From the NCBI RefSeq assembly GCF_963678635.1, contig NC_087066.1, forward strand, positions 9,234,723 through 9,298,722: DNA of 64,000 bases. The letters run 5' to 3'. Positions 1-9,029 of the stretch are shown piece by piece. A program made the position numbers and the translations under genes. The notes under the pieces are model-generated. The model made no database searches, was not told where the DNA came from, and worked only from the letters and a program-made list of their open reading frames with translations. Position 1 is the first letter of the stretch. Every line of letters begins with the position of its first letter. Origin of the DNA: Symsagittifera roscoffensis. Taxonomy: Eukaryota; Xenacoelomorpha; Acoela; Convolutidae.

Positions 1-121
1 GAGATTTGCTTGGTAATAAAAAATCCTACAAAGGGAAAATTTATTTTGAACCCTGCTTTCAACTATTCAAGAAAAATGAGTTGGGACAACTCGAAAAAAG
101 ACAGCAAGTCTATCTTGGTGA

Positions 122-475
122 AAAAGAAGGAAAGCAATCTCAGCAATTAGAAATACTGTTATTCACGATGCTGAAAACCTTGGACTCGTTCCTATATTGG
201 AACTCACTTCTGACAAAGAGTCAACTATGGATCAAGAGCTTGCCAACTGCAACAAAGTGTATGAAATAGCAACATACAATAGAAGACTAGTTTGTGTCAC
301 GATCAAGAAGTACAATATTAACAAACCTCCCTACATTCAGATTAGACTATTCACCGCAAAAGAGAATGAAGCAATGAAACAAGTTGCCTATGTCAACTAT
401 ACTTTGAACGAATTAAAAGAACTGTCCCAAATTTTGGGAGACTTTATGTTTGTTGAGAACTGTAATGTACAATAA
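122..475 (+). CDS. Polinton small protein, possibly PC4-like nucleic-acid binder (N-terminus unclear)
   Basis: The frame is open from 122 to a TAA at 473-475, with the first ATG at 227. The C-terminal 60 residues alternate short beta-like stretches (LVCVTIKKYN, PYIQIRLFT) with a final amphipathic helix (YTLNELKELSQILGDF). That layout, strands followed by a helix, is what the p15/PC4 single-strand DNA-binding fold looks like, but the resemblance is by eye only. The sequence at 6-118 is open in other frames and may hold the true N-terminus after a frameshift. It lies upstream of the other Polinton genes and ends 60 bases before the next coding-like stretch. Function not proven. Confidence 0.35.
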   Translation, partial: KRRKAISAIRNTVIHDAENLGLVPILELTSDKESTMDQELANCNKVYEIATYNRRLVCVTIKKYNINKPPYIQIRLFTAKENEAMKQVAYVNYTLNELKELSQILGDFMFVENCNVQ

Positions 476-724
476 TTTGTGTTGTTTTTGTTTTTTGTCT
501 TGTAATTTAATTATTTATCCTCAAAATCATTTTTCATTTAGTATTGGTGTTGAACAGTATGAGTTGGAATATTGGTTTTTCAAGAAACTTACTCTTAAAA
601 CTTCACAATAAATTGGGACTTTTTCATATTGTTCTAGAAGAAAAGTCCCAAAAAATTTCACTAACAATTATAGAATCTCAAAATTTACCAAACTTGCAGA
701 ATGTGGACGTAGACTCACAAATAA

Positions 725-991
725 ATATCTCACTTTGAGTGGACTCTGCATAATGGTAGAAGAAAAATTCACATAGGATACCGATCTGATACCAAAAAAA
801 TAGATCTTGTAGAATATCTTAGAAATGGAAATCAAGGGAAAAATAATCAATCTTTACAACTACAAAGAGAAGAATATGATAAATTACTTGATATGCTTCC
901 TTCATTACTAGGTTATGTAGAGATCTTCAAAAAATCTTGTATCATTATTGACGAATGCACTGTAGAAAATGAACGTACAGAAATTGAATGA
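725..991 (+). CDS. Polinton small protein fragment, second PC4-like candidate
   Basis: An open frame from just after a TAA at 722-724 to a TGA at 989-991, with its only ATG well inside, so the start must lie upstream in another frame or exon. It reads as strands (RRKIHIGYRSD, KKIDLVEYLRNG) followed by a helix (LQREEYDKLLDMLPSLLGYV). The pattern of basic strands, an acidic IDLVEYL segment and a C-terminal helix starting with a Gln-rich turn recalls the PC4 domain more clearly than the protein at 122-475 does. Coding-like sequence continues to the left (544-738) in a different frame, which suggests a frameshift near 720. The C-terminus overlaps the start of the next ORF at 969. Confidence 0.4.
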   Translation: MSHFEWTLHNGRRKIHIGYRSDTKKIDLVEYLRNGNQGKNNQSLQLQREEYDKLLDMLPSLLGYVEIFKKSCIIIDECTVENERTEIE

Positions 992-1373
992 AATTCTAAG
1001 AGTTTTTGAGGTTATTAGGCAAGATTTCTCATCAAATACAAAAAGAAAAAATTTATTTCTTTGTACCTGTATTGTTTTGGACCCGGACATAAATTTAAAA
1101 GAAATGGACCAAAACTTTTCATTTGGCGGACTAATTGGATACGGAAATTCCTGTATGGATTACTTTTTTGCAAACTCTAAAATTTTTAGACTACATGCAA
1201 TTCTACACGACTCTGCTGGATCTGTGAAATCTACTACAAAAAAAGGTCCTGGGTATTGTTATGTTGCACCTAGTCTCCCCAGTTCATGCTTTCTTGGTCA
1301 CGTGACTGGATTATTTTTCTGTTTATATGTTAAAATATTTGCTTCATCAGTATATGCTTTGTTTGATTGTTAA
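969..1373 (+). CDS. Polinton protein of unknown function with HDSAG...GPGYCYV motif
   Basis: A 134-codon ORF starting with ATG. Its most distinctive part is residues about 80-100: LHAILHDSAG, then KKGPGYCYV. I recall a His-Asp-x-Ala-Gly segment followed by Gly-Pro-Gly-Tyr as recurrent in unnamed proteins of Polintons and their relatives, but cannot give a function. The C-terminal 30 residues are hydrophobic and may be a membrane segment (TGLFFCLYVKIFASSVYALF). It overlaps the preceding frame by 23 bases and is followed after 39 bases by the exonuclease-like gene, as in a compact viral transcription unit. Confidence 0.5.
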   Translation: MNVQKLNEILRVFEVIRQDFSSNTKRKNLFLCTCIVLDPDINLKEMDQNFSFGGLIGYGNSCMDYFFANSKIFRLHAILHDSAGSVKSTTKKGPGYCYVAPSLPSSCFLGHVTGLFFCLYVKIFASSVYALFDC

Positions 1374-1412
1374 TCATTTTTAACAAAAACTCCAGAGAAA
1401 TCAGTTAACAGA

Positions 1413-1883
1413 ATGAGTCTAGTTGTTTTGGATATTGAATGCATCGAAAGCAATATAGTGAAAGAATTAGGAGTTTATAAGGATGGACAAACAGAAGGAT
1501 ATTCCTTTCTTCCTCCCAAAAAATTCAAACCAACATCCCAATCTTTTTGGTGTACACAGCATCTTCATGGAATCAATTGGAGCAGTGGTTACGAAAAATA
1601 TACTGAACTTGAAAAAATTTTGAAAAATCTAGAAGCCACAGACACGGAATTTTTTGCAAAAGGTTATGAAAAATGTAAGATTCTATCAGAATTTTTGGAA
1701 CCAAAGATTATTAATTTGGATGACTACGCTTGCCCTAAAGTTCAGTTTTTGATATTCAAAGATGAAGAATATGATTGGAGGTGTAGCAACTACCCATTTC
1801 GTCATGCAAAAACTCTTCACTGTGCAGAAAGAAAAGCATTTGCATACGGATCATTGAAACGATGTTTTTTTAACAAATTGTAA
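1413..1883 (+). CDS. DEDD-type 3'-5' exonuclease-like protein
   Basis: A 156-aa ORF with an ATG start. The N-terminus MSLVVLDIECIE places Asp7 and Glu9 in the first exonuclease motif of the DEDD (RNase T/DnaQ) superfamily. The C-terminal segment HCAERKAFAYGSL (about residues 136-148) matches a C-terminal motif I recall from related proteins encoded by invertebrate transposons. The middle acidic residues of the superfamily are not obvious, so catalytic competence is uncertain. It may trim or proofread element DNA or RNA. A pyrimidine tract ending in TTTTTAG follows at about 1942-1955, so a short intron may lie between this gene and the membrane protein gene. Confidence 0.5.
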   Translation: MSLVVLDIECIESNIVKELGVYKDGQTEGYSFLPPKKFKPTSQSFWCTQHLHGINWSSGYEKYTELEKILKNLEATDTEFFAKGYEKCKILSEFLEPKIINLDDYACPKVQFLIFKDEEYDWRCSNYPFRHAKTLHCAERKAFAYGSLKRCFFNKL

Positions 1884-1961
1884 ATTATATTATTCTTAAT
1901 GTTCTACCAATTTCAAACTTTAATTAAATTTCATTGTCAACTTTTTCTTTTTAGATTTAAG

Positions 1962-2221
1962 ATGGTCGATCAATGTGACAAACCCGTAAATTAGGAAATT
2001 TTGTTTTTGATGAAGAAAATCATGAACGAAAATCATGGAAATTGTTTGGACGTACATGTAGATCTCTTTTAGTTTTTTTGTGCCAATTTTTTGTTAAAGT
2101 TTTGATGCTAGTATGTGCAATCGTTCGAATTATGTTATCCACAACATGTGAAGAAACAACAGTTTGGGTAGCTATTTTATCAAGTACAGTCGGTTATATT
2201 CTACCTTCTCCAAAGCTATGA
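1962..2221 (+). CDS. Polinton small membrane protein (one frameshift)
   Basis: Starts at ATG 1962 just after a splice-acceptor-like TTTTTAG. The first frame runs only nine codons past the Met to a TAG. Shifting by one base near 1985-1993 opens a frame to TGA 2219-2221. That frame encodes a charged stretch, a strongly hydrophobic segment (LLVFLCQFFVKVLMLVCAIV) and a C-terminal part with TCEETTVWVAIL and GYILPSPKL. A hydrophobic segment followed by TC-E-TVWV and YILP-P-L is a pattern I recognise from Polinton membrane proteins. The stop overlaps the ATPase start as ATGA, so the two are probably translated from one message. The frameshift makes this copy probably defective. Confidence 0.55.
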
Positions 2222-3111
2222 ATAAAATAATATCTACCAAAGAACGAATTTTTATTTCCCTAGTTGGACCAAGTGGATCTGGAAAATCGCATCTTATTTT
2301 TAATTGGTTGAAAATTGGTACTTTTCAACCAGCGTTCGACAAAATTTTTTATTTTTATCAACATTATCAACCTCTTTATAGTCAAATGCAAAGAAAAAAC
2401 CTTAAATTTATCCAAGGAGTAGATTTTGACTTGATTGAAAATCTCCCCAATAATGGAACTAAGTATTTGCTTATATTTGATGATTCTTGTGAAGAAATTT
2501 CAAACTCCAAACAATTTGTAAAAATTGCTACTGCGGGGAGACACAGGGGTCTGAATACAATATACATCAAACACAATTTATTTCATCAAAGCAAATCAGG
2601 ACGAGATGTAGAGTTACAAAATACACACATAGTCTTGTTCAAGTCGCCGAGGGATGTTTTACAAATCAATACATTGAGTCAACAACTAGGCCTAGGATCT
2701 CAATTGAAAGAGTGGTATCAAGATGCAACATCCGTTCCTTATGGTCATTTACTTATTGATTTAACCCCAAAAACAGTTGATTCACTTAGATATTGCACTA
2801 ATAGTGGCTCAGTTCCAACTAAATTTTACTTACCAGCTGGAGTAGAGACAAAATTTTTGGACGATGAGTACACAATACGTCTCTATTCTCCCAATATTTC
2901 AAAAATTTTCCCTAAGGCTTCGAAAACAATTCATTCTCAATTTCCCAAAAGATTTCATTCAGTTTCTGAGCGAGTGTTTAGTAAACCTATTAAGAGGAGA
3001 GCTTCGAAATCTTCGGAAAGAAGACGTAGTAAAATATCGAAAAGAAATTTCAGAACTAACACAAAAAAGAACTCCTCTACACAAAAGAAGAATTATTTTA
3101 AGTTCAACTAA
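2218..3111 (+). CDS. DNA-packaging ATPase of the FtsK/HerA type
   Basis: A 297-aa protein when started at ATG 2218; the frame is open further upstream but without a Met. Walker A is GPSGSGKS at residues 17-24; Walker B is LLIFDD at about 84-89. A following segment, ATAGRHRGLNTIYIKHN, fits the conserved region after Walker B in viral packaging ATPases. The C-terminal 60 residues are very rich in Lys, Arg and Ser, suggesting DNA contact or nuclear targeting. In this family the enzyme pumps DNA into a preformed capsid, consistent with the capsid genes downstream. Its start overlaps the upstream stop (ATGA). Intact in this copy. Confidence 0.9.
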   Translation: MNKIISTKERIFISLVGPSGSGKSHLIFNWLKIGTFQPAFDKIFYFYQHYQPLYSQMQRKNLKFIQGVDFDLIENLPNNGTKYLLIFDDSCEEISNSKQFVKIATAGRHRGLNTIYIKHNLFHQSKSGRDVELQNTHIVLFKSPRDVLQINTLSQQLGLGSQLKEWYQDATSVPYGHLLIDLTPKTVDSLRYCTNSGSVPTKFYLPAGVETKFLDDEYTIRLYSPNISKIFPKASKTIHSQFPKRFHSVSERVFSKPIKRRASKSSERRRSKISKRNFRTNTKKNSSTQKKNYFKFN

Positions 3112-3167
3112 AGGGTTACAATTGATATCTATCATCACACCTTTTGTCATTAAACGATTGACATAGT

Positions 3168-3575
3168 ATGGAACAGTTTGTTTTAATTCCGTACTCAGTT
3201 TATCAATCACAAAGTACACTTCCAAGAAAAAAAATTGGAACAAAAGCAAGAAAAAGAGGAGATTGTACCAAAAAATTTTGATTCTATTTACAGAGCTGTA
3301 AATGCGAGGTTGAAAACGAGCAACAATAAGCATATCATTGATTTAATTTTGAATTCTCCTAGAATTAAAATCAGCCAGTCAGACAATATTATATTGGATA
3401 ATCGAGATACAAAAGAATCTATTGTAGACTTTGTGTGTGCACTAAAGCGAAAAATACCGATTTTCCAGATATTTACTTTACAATTTTGGAAGCAACACAT
3501 ATTCCTCCTAAACTTGTTATTAACAAGAATGCCAAAGCAAAAGATAAAGGAACTTGGATCCCTTTCAAAATCTGA
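3168..3575 (+). CDS. Polinton small FVLIP-motif protein (two frameshifts)
   Basis: Starts at ATG 3168 with MEQFVLIPYSVYQSQS, an N-terminal motif I recognise in a small protein that sits next to the integrase in Polintons. The frame is lost in the A-rich run at 3226-3234 and continues from 3235 through a helical, charged middle. It shifts again near 3450 (run of A) and ends with IPPKLVINKNAKAKDKG and WIPFKI before TGA 3573-3575. Reading across both shifts gives about 135 codons. Both breaks are in homopolymers, so sequencing error is as likely as decay. Its role is unknown; conservation beside the capsid genes suggests a structural or morphogenetic one. Confidence 0.5.
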
Positions 3576-4475
3576 AAAGGTAAGGCTAAACAGATTGTAT
3601 TCTAGGGGCAGAGCTGCGTACGGTTCTATTCAAAACTTGAGTAAAGCGAGTGGTTTATCAAAAAAGAAAGTAGAAAAGTTTTTACAAACCAAGACATCGT
3701 ATACAAAATTTGGTCCACCAATCAGGTCTTTCCGAAAACTTCAAGCGTTTTCTAAATATATCAATGAAATCTGGTGTATGGACTTGGCTTTTGTAGACAA
3801 ATTAGCTAGTCAAAACAATGGAGTCAAGTATTTATTAGTTGCTGTAGATATTTTTTCGAGATTTGTCAGAGTTCAAACAATGAAAACAAAGTATGCCAAA
3901 GACACTTTACAAGCTTTTAGAAGAATGATTTCTCGAAAAAACACTCCTGAAAAACTTTGGGTTGATAAAGGAACAGAATATGGGGGAATTTTAAAAAGTT
4001 TTGCAAGGAGAAAGACATTGAAGTTTACTCAACAATGAGTGAAACCAAAGCTGCATTTGCAGAGAGAGCAATTCAATCTTTAAAACATATAATTTATCGT
4101 TACATTGAAGATCATGGCGAAAAACTTATCCCCAAATTGCAGCAATTTGTTTCTACATTGAACTGCCGCAAAAATCGATCAATTGGAAAACCTCCCAGAG
4201 ATGTGAAAAACAGTGATTTTTTATCAATATTGTATAACAAATCATTCAAGAAATATACTAAACCAAAATTCAAACTTGGTGATAGAGTTAGAATTTCGAA
4301 AAATGATATTCCGTTCCGAAAAGGATACAAGTCACAATTTACAGATGAAATTTTTAAAATTTCGGCAATATCTACAAAAAAACCTCCAACATACATCATC
4401 AAAGATCTCGAAAAAGAAGAAATTCTGGGAAAATTTTATGAAAAAGAGCTGAGAAAATGTTCAGATAAGTGGTAA
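3530..4475 (+). CDS. Retroviral-type (rve) integrase of the Polinton, one frameshift
   Basis: Catalytic DDE residues are visible: Asp in WCMDLAFVD, Asp in LWVDKGTEYGG, and Glu in AFAERAIQSLKH. The C-terminal part has the KPKFKLGDRVRIS and PFRKGYKSQFTDEIF segments typical of Polinton integrases, a chromodomain-like SH3 region. The first frame ends at TGA 4036-4038; a one-base shift near 3985-3995 joins it to the frame carrying the MSETKAAFAER segment. This enzyme inserts the element DNA into host DNA. The start is uncertain: Met 3530 overlaps the small upstream gene in another frame. The ORF ends in GGTAAGTC, which could be a splice donor paired with an acceptor at about 4508. Confidence 0.9.
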
Positions 4476-4512
4476 GTCATTTTTTAAATTGAGTTTCTAT
4501 CGATCAGTTGTC

Positions 4513-5340
4513 ATGGATTCTTTTACTATTGAGCTAGTTTCTAATGCTTCTTTTAATTGTTATCCGAATAACAGTCTTAGTTCCTTTACAAATTTTCTAC
4601 CGGAACAAATACAACTAAAAGGAGAATGGGAGGTTGCTATTTCAGAAATATCGTACCCTTCTTTGTACCAAAACGTTACAGAGGGAAAGTTTACTTTCGT
4701 AGATGGACGAGAAAGTCCTGAGGAAAAAAGAAAAATTCAACCGATGCATGTTGAACCTGGATTGTATCCAAGTTTTGTTGATATAGTTGTAGCCATGAAT
4801 GACAAAGTTCGAAAACGTATAGGAGCACAAAAATATGAATATAACGGAATTTATGTATCAGTAGATAAGATTACACAAAAAATGGCCATTCATTTACCTG
4901 AGGATCAATCAGTGTTTATAATTCAAAGTGCTGATTTGAGTCACATTTTTGGTTGTGATTTAGAACAAAATCAGACAGGTGTTATAATGAAAAGAAAAGG
5001 ACCACATTATCCTCAGTATTCTTACGACATTATAAGAATACATTCCCTAATGATTTATAGTGTTATTATAGAATATATTATAGTAGGCGATACAAAAACT
5101 CCATTACTGCGTTGTATTCCTTTCATTTCCAAAGTAAAAAATGGAGACATAATATCTACAGGACAGTACATGAACTATCAATCCTTCAAAAATCTACAAT
5201 TTTAAAAATTATTAAAAAACTTTTTCCACAGCATAAAAATAGAACTAAGGGATACTACAGGTGAAAAAATTCCTTTTGTGTCCGTAGGAATTACACGAGT
5301 TGTCCTCTTGTTTCGCAAGATTTCGGATAATCATTTTTGA
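4513..5340 (+). CDS. Minor capsid (penton-type) protein, in-frame TAA near the C-terminus
   Basis: Starts at ATG 4513 with a frame to TAA 5203-5205 (230 aa). The segments LKGEWEVAISEISYPSLYQN and VTEGKFTF are characteristic of the single-jelly-roll penton protein of Polintons, which fills the five-fold vertices. The same frame stays open after the TAA to TGA 5338-5340 and reads LRDTTGEKIPFVSVGITR and VVLLFRK, the normal C-terminal beta strands of this protein. The TAA is therefore a premature stop that would remove about 44 residues and probably the last strand. It sits between integrase and the core protein. Confidence 0.85.
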
Positions 5341-5357
5341 TTTATACTTCATACGAA

Positions 5358-5726
5358 ATGGTTGCTCAAAGTTCAGCTAATTTTCCTATTTTTTGTGGAC
5401 ATGCAAGGCAGCGTGGAAGAGGTTTTGGTGCTCTTGCACAAACTCTTGGGAGAACTGCAATTCCCTTCATTAAAAAATATATAGTCCCAGTTGCAAAAAG
5501 AATCGAAGCAGATTTATTTGAAATTACCGCTCCAGAGATTGGAGAAGTTGTCAGTGGACGAAAAAAACTCAAAACGTTTGCAAAAGATGTTGGAACAAAA
5601 ACAGTTTGAAAACAGCTGGGAGGTGGAAAAAAGAAATCCAAGCGCAGAACAAGAAGAACCATTTCTCGAAAGAGTAGTTCAAAAATCAGTCGCTCTCGCA
5701 AAGACATTTTTGACAAGATAAAATGA
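5358..5726 (+). CDS. Basic core/minor virion protein, in-frame TGA
   Basis: From ATG 5358 the frame encodes a Gly-Arg-rich start (ARQRGRGFGALAQTL), a hydrophobic helix (TAIPFIKKYIVPVAKRI) and an acidic middle to TGA 5607-5609. The same frame then reads a very basic tail (GGGKKKSKRRTRRT, then SRSRKDIFDKIK) to TGA 5724-5726. The tail makes sense as the DNA-binding end of an adenovirus pX/pVII-like core protein, so the internal TGA looks like a nonsense mutation or a frame kept by readthrough. The final stop overlaps the MCP start codon as ATGA. Function inferred from composition and position. Confidence 0.55.
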
Positions 5727-7032
5727 GTGTAAATCAAAGTAGTCAGTTTCGGTATGGAGCGTTTACAAATTCTTCTTTGGAGATTTTTGATAAAGTCTCA
5801 ATTATGTCATCTTACACACAAGAAGTATTCCCAGTACTTCTCTGGATGAAAGCAGTATTGAGTTTGAATTTGAAACGGGTCGTAATCTCTACTTGGATAT
5901 GCGTGATACCCATCTTAGCTTAAAGCTTCAACTGTTCAAAGGAAGATTGTTTGATGCTTTCAAAAAAGAAAAAGCAGAACATAAAACAAAATCGGAGGAA
6001 GATTCAGATGAGGAACCACAAACTTACTTAACTTATGCAAACAATCTACTACATTCTCTATTCTCCAACTGTGAAGTTTATTTTAACAATACAATGGTTT
6101 ACAATGCCAATGAATTATATCCTCATAAGGCACAGATATCGAACGAATTCAACTCGTCAGCAGTGAGTAATAAAGGAATTCTTGCTTGCCATGGATACAG
6201 TTTTGAAGAAAATCCTGATGCATTTGATATGTATCCATTCACTGATAGAGCAAATTCCTTGGGAACAGGGATAACTTTTTCACTCTATGGGAGGCTCGCC
6301 ATTGATTTGTTTACTTGCGAAAAACTGTTGCTACCAAATACCAAAGTTCGTTTTAAACTTATTCGAGCTAGACCTAATTTTTACATGTTATCTGATAATC
6401 CAAATGTCAGTCTGAAAATAGTTGATTGTTCACTGTTTACAAGAAGAATTTTAGTTGCTGAACCTAATCATCAATATTTGCAATGGAATCTGGAAAGGGA
6501 ACCTGCTCATTACAATTACATGGAAACTATAGCAAGAACCTTTATCATTCCCTCTCGTCAAAACCAGTTTATTCAGGAAAATGTTTTCAATAATGCCCCA
6601 ATCAGAAAGATAGCTGTTGCAATGAATACAAATTCGGCTGTTGCGGGATCTTTTTATGAAATTCCTTTCAATTATCAACAATTTCATTTGAGAGAGCTTA
6701 GAATTATTCGGGGTGGAAGAGCAATTATTTCATTAGATACAACTTCTCCTTGTCGACCCTATGTAACAACAATGAAAGCAATGCAGTTTAACGAAGATTT
6801 TCCAGCTCTTCCTATGGAAGATTTTCAAAATCACTATATTCTAGTTTTCGACTTGACTTCACTACAGGATGCCGCTGAACACTTGCATTATCCAGAACTT
6901 ATTGGAGAAAGCTTGAGATTAGAAATGTTTTTCCAATTTCCCTTGGAGCAAGTAACGGAAGTGATAGTCTTGAGAGAAAGACTATCAAATATTCAAATTG
7001 ACAAATTCGGAACAGTCGCTAAAAATGTTTAA
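5723..7032 (+). CDS. Major capsid protein, double jelly-roll type, one frameshift
   Basis: ATG 5723 opens a frame whose first 33 residues are coding-like. The frame is lost between about 5815 and 5830, and a one-base shift leads into the long frame that runs to TAA 7030-7032. The long part (about 380 codons) contains segments such as LTYANNLLHSLFSNCEVYFN, YPHKAQISNEF and LFTCEKLLLPNTKVRFKLIR, typical of the Polinton/adintovirus capsid protein. An acidic stretch (SEEDSDEEPQ) is probably a surface loop. Position between core protein and protease is the usual one. It overlaps the upstream stop as ATGA and the downstream ORF by 8 bases. Confidence 0.85.
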
Positions 7033-7362
7033 GTGTTTTGAGTTTTCAGGTTCCTATAAAAATATTGTAACTTTTTTGGGACTTTTCTTTATTATTATCT
7101 CTGTACTATCTATATTGTCTTTCTTCAGACCTAAAGCTCCAGAAAAAATAGAGAAGGGATGCTGTTTAATTGAAAACCCGAGACACTTCTTCAACCTAGA
7201 CTGTAAAACAGTATTCAATAAACTTTGCCCACTATATAAGGCTTGTGTATGGGACTTTGTTGATTCAATTCCTAAATGTGTGTAAGTCATTATTCTTCCT
7301 TTTTTTAACCTAAAGTACACTATCAAACTATCAATTTCTTTTTTAGCTGTAAATCAGCCTAA
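7025..7362 (+). CDS. Small Cys-rich membrane protein with a 64-base intron
   Basis: ATG 7025 gives a protein with one transmembrane segment (residues about 15-35, VTFLGLFFIIISVLSILSFF) followed by a Cys-rich outer part with at least six Cys. The unspliced frame stops at TAA 7284-7286, but GTAAGT at 7283 is a perfect donor and TTCTTTTTTAG ending at 7346 a good acceptor. Removing 7283-7346 extends the protein by a few codons including another Cys, to TAA 7360-7362. The protease start lies 10 bases further on. I do not recognise the family. Possible roles are membrane anchoring or viroporin-like activity. Confidence 0.5.
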
Positions 7363-7372
7363 AATTGCAAAG

Positions 7373-7771
7373 ATGGATAATTTTTCTCTTTTGCAAATTT
7401 TTGAAAGAAATCCAGAGCTCAGGTTCAAGTACATGGGATCATTCCCTTCTGACACAGTACCTCAACTAACAAAATACTCTTTTGCAATTATTAACTCAGC
7501 CCCAAGCAATGATAGAGGAGAACACTGGATTATGATTGCTCGACTGGATAAAAGCTACTACTTTGCTGATTCTTTGGGAAGAAAGAGATCAACTTACCCT
7601 TTTTTGACAAAAAAGTTTCGACGAATGGTTCCTCGAAAGCTAAAAAAAACTGATAATTTGTGTGGTTTTTACGCAATTTATTCAGCATTTCTCCTTTTTA
7701 AATTCTTCCAGAAGAACTTGAATAATGTTCATGATGTGTATGTTTTGAATTTTATCAGTAATTTTATGTAA
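7373..7771 (+). CDS. Adenain/Ulp1-like cysteine protease
   Basis: A 132-aa protein, short like other Polinton proteases. The catalytic His is in GEHWIMIARL, the acidic residue in YYFADSLG, and the nucleophile Cys in NLCGFYAIY. In adenovirus and Polintons this C48-type protease cleaves capsid precursors. The usual Gln before the Cys motif is not clear here (KKTDNLCGF), which may lower activity. ATG 7373 is preceded by a splice-acceptor-like tract, so the message is probably shared with the membrane protein gene. It is the last recognised gene of the element. Confidence 0.85.
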   Translation: MDNFSLLQIFERNPELRFKYMGSFPSDTVPQLTKYSFAIINSAPSNDRGEHWIMIARLDKSYYFADSLGRKRSTYPFLTKKFRRMVPRKLKKTDNLCGFYAIYSAFLLFKFFQKNLNNVHDVYVLNFISNFM

Positions 7772-7964
7772 AAGTGAATTTTTTTTGTAAGTGTAAATTT
7801 TTGCAGTAATTTTACTATACGATGTAGTGAATTTTTTGATTATTTATGTAATTTAACTTTTTAAATTCTTTAAATTTTTTTACAAAAAGCATCTTAGCAA
7901 CTAGCCCTTTGATGAAATACGGAGAATGATGATGAAATATGGATAGTAAATTGTATAATTTTCT

Positions 7965-8060
7965 TAAAAGTTTACTCTGAGAAAGATGGAAAAATTATTA
8001 CACAAAAATATCAGAACCAAAAAAAATATGATACTATGTTTTTCTCAGTGTAAACTTTTA
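7965..8060. repeat. Inverted repeat, 20-base arms
   Basis: 7965-7984 and 8041-8060 are reverse complements with one mismatch (arm core AAAGTTTAC then CTGAGAAA), separated by 56 bases. It lies 190 bases past the last Polinton gene and could be a fold-back structure near the element end or a tiny MITE. The rest of 7772-8500 shows no gene. Confidence 0.7.
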
Positions 8061-8499
8061 CCGTGGCAGAGCAATTGATAAATTTGGATGATAATTTATT
8101 GGAAAATTTGGAATTTTTTAAAGATTAAAGACAAAGTGATAAAAGAGAACTGAAATGAATTGTAGCAAGAAATATGACAGAATAAATAAACCAGTTGAGG
8201 TAAAAATAAGTGAGATAATTATGTGAAAACAGATAAAAAAAATCATAAAAATAACAAGTGTAATGAACCTGTCATCCGTTCTCCTGATAACCTGCGGAAA
8301 AAAGATTTAGTGGGATATAAAAGTAATCAACCGTGAGGAGCTGTCAAGATTCCCCTGATATGCTGTGGAGCGGAATAACTAACCTGTCAAAGATAATTCC
8401 CTCTTGACAATAAATAACATGAAATAAGAATTTAAGATTCTTTCGAGAAAAAAATTATTCCGTGATGTATTAGTTTATGATCCCATACTCTAAATCGAA

Positions 8500-8975
8500 A
8501 CTTAATTTTCGTCGAAACTTACCATCTGAAACTTAGTATCCAAAAAAACCATCTGAAACGTACCATCTGAAACTTAGTATCCAAAAAAACCATCTGAAAC
8601 TTACCATCTGAAACTTACCATCCAAAAAAAAATTTTCATTTTTTAATAAAAAATTGTTTTTTCAAGATAAAATGTATTTGCAAAAAAAACTTTAAAAATT
8701 TTCAAAAAATTCTGAAACTTATCATATCGAATTTTTGTAAGACAAGATAGTCCTTACATATCACAAATTGTAGTAGTTGACTAAGAAACGCAAGTATTGG
8801 CAAAATCGAACTCAAGAAATTCGGGCGCCAAAAAATTTTCTGAAACTTACCATCTGAAACCTACCATCTTAATACATGGGAAACCTATTCCCTACCTTAA
8901 TACATTGGAAATCTATTCCCTATCTTAATACATAGCTTGGAGACCGGATACTCTATTCCCTATCTTAATACATGG
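8500..8975. repeat. Short tandem repeats at the Polinton/retroelement junction
   Basis: 8515-8640 repeats a 14-base motif (ACCATCTGAAACTT) and a variant AGTATCCAAAAAAA several times; one more copy pair is at 8845-8870. 8872-8975 repeats TATTCCCTATCTTAATACAT about four times. No coding frame is supported between 7772 and 9030. Confidence 0.7.
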
Positions 8976-9029
8976 GGGTCTCCACCCACCCCCCACTCTC
9001 CCTCACTCATATACTACTGAAGTATTTTT

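Larger units (their letters stand above)
1..7771 (+). mobile_element. Polinton/Maverick element, right-hand part (left end outside the window)
   Basis: A run of same-strand genes with the diagnostic Polinton set: packaging ATPase, retroviral-type integrase, penton-type minor capsid protein, major capsid protein and adenain-like protease, plus several small proteins. Polintons are large self-synthesising DNA transposons related to adintoviruses. The protein-primed DNA polymerase B gene is not seen and may lie left of position 1. I could not identify the terminal inverted repeat or the 6-bp target duplication on the right, so the end is set at the protease stop. Many genes carry a single frameshift or stop, so this copy looks inactive, though homopolymer-located indels could also be sequencing errors. 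Confidence 0.9.

Noticed and set aside
1-7771. Protein-primed DNA polymerase B expected in a Polinton
   Set aside because: No polymerase motifs on either strand in this interval; probably outside the window.
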